The notes beneath the pieces are model-generated. The model was given only the letters and a program-made list of their open reading frames with translations. It had not been told where the DNA came from and did no database searches. The position numbers and the translations under genes were made by a program. From positions 1 to 6,386 of the forward strand of contig JAUWLY010000173.1 of assembly GCA_030613445.1 (NCBI GenBank): a stretch of DNA of 6,386 nucleotides. The letters run 5' to 3'. Shown here in pieces: positions 5,308 to 6,386 of the stretch. Numbering within the stretch: position 1 is the first letter of the stretch; every line of letters starts with the position of its first letter. The DNA comes from Candidatus Stahliibacteriota bacterium (lineage in GTDB: Bacteria; Hydrothermota; Tepidihabitantia; SM23-42).

Positions 5308-5808
5308 TTAAAAAGGTAATTCTTCATGTGGAGCAAAGGCATAGACTTCTTCATCGGCGCTGACATATAATAAGACCCACAGGTTGAGGGCGGTTTTGAG
5401 AGCCTGCGGCAATCTATTTCTGATATGTTTGAAGTATTCTTCAGGCAGCGCCAGCCCTAGCTGTGTCCCTTGTGCTTGGTCATAATGTGATACGACACTT
5501 GCAAGTGCCCTATCAAACTGGTTTCTCACCGTAGAAGGCTTCATACTCTCCGCCAAACCCTTGCACTCAATCCGCCACAAATTACTACCTTTCTTAGCAC
5601 TAATATCTGGTCCCTTGGAGACGAGTCTCAAATTATTCTGTTCGATACCGAGTTTGGTTAATTCAGCTTTAACTTTATTCTTGCTGCTACCACTATCAAT
5701 TCCGAGCCCTTGGGCAATAGAAAGGCTTTCAATAGCCCAGCCTTCTGAATGCAACCACTTTACCACTGCTATAAGCACATTAACCTCAGGGACATATTGT
5801 GGTTCCAT
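5308..5808 (-). CDS. Predicted PD-(D/E)XK endonuclease-like protein
   Basis: A 166-residue protein that I cannot assign to a named family. Counted from the chosen start, GPD68ISAKKGSNLWRIE81CK83GLA has the D...E-x-K spacing of a PD-(D/E)XK active site. A helix, NQFDRALASVVSHYD, follows, where such folds often place a conserved Q. The N-terminus (VNVLIAVVKWLHSEGWAIE) looks like the helix-strand start of restriction or Holliday-junction nuclease folds. The LGLALP and LNLWVLLYVSAD strands then resemble the remaining core. I chose the ATG at 5808, preceded by an AGAG motif about 7 nt away. A GTG at 5841 would add 11 mostly basic residues and has no Shine-Dalgarno. It stands alone on the minus strand, upstream of the Shedu cassette and downstream of a structured RNA. 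Nuclease function is inferred. Confidence 0.62.
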   Translation of the reverse strand: MEPQYVPEVNVLIAVVKWLHSEGWAIESLSIAQGLGIDSGSSKNKVKAELTKLGIEQNNLRLVSKGPDISAKKGSNLWRIECKGLAESMKPSTVRNQFDRALASVVSHYDQAQGTQLGLALPEEYFKHIRNRLPQALKTALNLWVLLYVSADEEVYAFAPHEELPF

Positions 5809-5935
5809 AGATTTTCTCTTTTTGATTGCCTGTTTATCCACTTAAATAAGCACAAACTTATCGTTTAGTTAATCTCTTCCCTCACTTTACCAGAACAGTG
5901 CGGACATAATTCATCTTCAAAGACCCTCAGCTAGC

Positions 5936-5960
5936 AAAAAAACAAACGCCCCGAGTAACC
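5936..5960 (-). terminator. Rho-independent terminator formed by the RNA closing stem
   Basis: The 3' arm of the 14-bp closing stem (5960-5947), GC-rich in its outer half, is followed by TTTGTTTTTTT (5946-5936) on the minus strand. The pairing arm lies about 110 nt upstream rather than next to it, so termination depends on folding of the whole RNA. It could therefore be conditional. Confidence 0.6.
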
Positions 5961-6087
5961 TCACTTCTCCTCCCAGCTGTCGTCCGGGCTGGCTTTCCGC
6001 TTACCTTGTGCTGGCTCTTACCTGCACATTTCAGCTTTCACCAGACCCAGCTCTTATGCCAGGTCCTTGCTTGGCTACTCGGGACAA
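5936..6087 (-). ncRNA. Structured small RNA of unassigned family with built-in terminator
   Basis: On the minus strand the ends pair over 14 positions (6086-6073 with 5960-5947), including four G·U pairs. The 3' arm runs straight into TTTGTTTTTTT (5946-5936). Inside are three hairpins. A pairs 6066-6058 with 6051-6043 (9 bp, loop ATAAGA). B pairs TGTGC 6028-6024 with GCACA 6011-6007, plus an inner GG/CC (loop TAAGAG). C pairs CCAGC 5992-5988 with GCTGG 5977-5973. UAAGAGC occurs in or beside the loops of both A and B. A strong promoter lies at the right distance. The motif GGTGAAA...GTGCAGGTAAGAGCCAGCAC recalls a segment of the RNase P specificity domain, but the RNA is far too short and lacks other RNase P signatures. 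It does not look like SRP RNA, 6S or tmRNA. It may be a free RNA or a terminating leader for the downstream nuclease gene. Confidence 0.65.
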
Positions 6088-6092
6088 TATTC

Positions 6093-6122
6093 ATCCTAGC
6101 ACACATATAACCCAGTTGTCAA
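6093..6122 (-). promoter_or_regulatory. Promoter of the structured RNA
   Basis: On the minus strand a perfect TTGACA (6122-6117), an 18-bp spacer and TAGGAT (6098-6093) preceded by TG-C give a consensus -35 with an extended -10 element. The predicted start near 6086 coincides with the outer base of the RNA's closing stem. Confidence 0.75.
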
Positions 6123-6386
6123 TTCTCCGTACGTACTAGGAGATTAGTACCAGGTTCTAATACCGAGCCAGACTCGGTGGATGGATCGTGTTGATGCTTG
6201 TTGAATGGCTTATGCTGTAATAAGCTGAAAACACGTCAGTAGACGAGTGAAAAGCTAACTAATCCGCATATAAGCTAAGTGGTTTGGCTGGTGCTGAATA
6301 TGACATACAGAAGGTTCTCATAATTGAGGCAGTATACTCTTATATATAGTGAAAGATAGGGCACGGAAGTGCCTAACACAAAAATA
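6123..6386. other. Right intergenic region with small hairpins
   Basis: No coding sequence is visible. Three short perfect inverted repeats are: GTACTA/TAGTAC (6133-6138 with 6145-6150, 6-nt loop), ACCGAG/CTCGGT (6162-6167 with 6173-6178, 5-nt loop), and GGCAC/GTGCC (6360-6364 with 6369-6373) closing a GGAA, GNRA-type tetraloop. None is followed by a T-run that would make a clear terminator. The last could belong to a transcript or repeat continuing beyond the window. Confidence 0.45.

Noticed and set aside
5936..6087. SRP RNA, 6S RNA, tmRNA, complete RNase P RNA or cobalamin riboswitch
   Set aside because: The conserved cores of these RNAs (SRP GGAA hairpin context, 6S central bubble, tmRNA tRNA-like ends, RNase P catalytic core, B12 box) are not visible; only a local RNase P-like motif is.
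6162..6178. Intrinsic terminator at the ACCGAG/CTCGGT hairpin
   Set aside because: No T-run follows the stem on either strand.

Overview
The window is a bacterial accessory region that looks like a small defence island. The host cannot be named securely. The evidence for bacteria is sigma-70-type promoters, Shine-Dalgarno sites, a HigB/HigA toxin-antitoxin pair and intrinsic termination. The left edge carries copies of a GTCATTGCGAGG-type palindromic repeat seen in many environmental bacterial genomes, which does not fix the taxon. No housekeeping gene, tRNA, rRNA or intact transposase is visible.

Layout, left to right. Bases 1-613 hold repeats, AT-rich DNA and a weak promoter, but no credible gene. 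A plus-strand sce7726-family gene (614-1216, PD-(D/E)XK nuclease-like) meets head-on a three-gene minus-strand operon. That operon is read from 3756 to 1143: a HigB-type toxin, a HigA/XRE-ImmA/IrrE metallopeptidase fusion, and a 'beta family' (T4 beta protein-like) protein. The 3' ends of the sce7726 and beta genes overlap by 74 bp. The operon has a near-consensus promoter whose -10 element and start site are covered by two overlapping perfect palindromes, a clear autoregulatory operator. I read these four genes as one candidate system.

A second module follows (about 3910-5205). Two 63-bp direct repeats, each able to fold as a hairpin, flank a minus-strand pair: a RelE/ParE-like small protein and a small stand-alone Shedu-type (DUF4263) nuclease. 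The repeats suggest a mobilised or recombined cassette.

A third module is a minus-strand protein of about 166 residues with a GPD...ECK nuclease signature (5308-5808). Upstream of it lies a structured, unassigned RNA (about 6086-5936) with its own promoter and a 14-bp closing stem that runs into a U-tract. The last 250 bases contain only small hairpins.

Three unrelated PD-(D/E)XK-like proteins, two RelE-fold-like toxins and a metallopeptidase-regulator within 5.3 kb fit an anti-phage or genome-stability role. Function is inferred from families and context.
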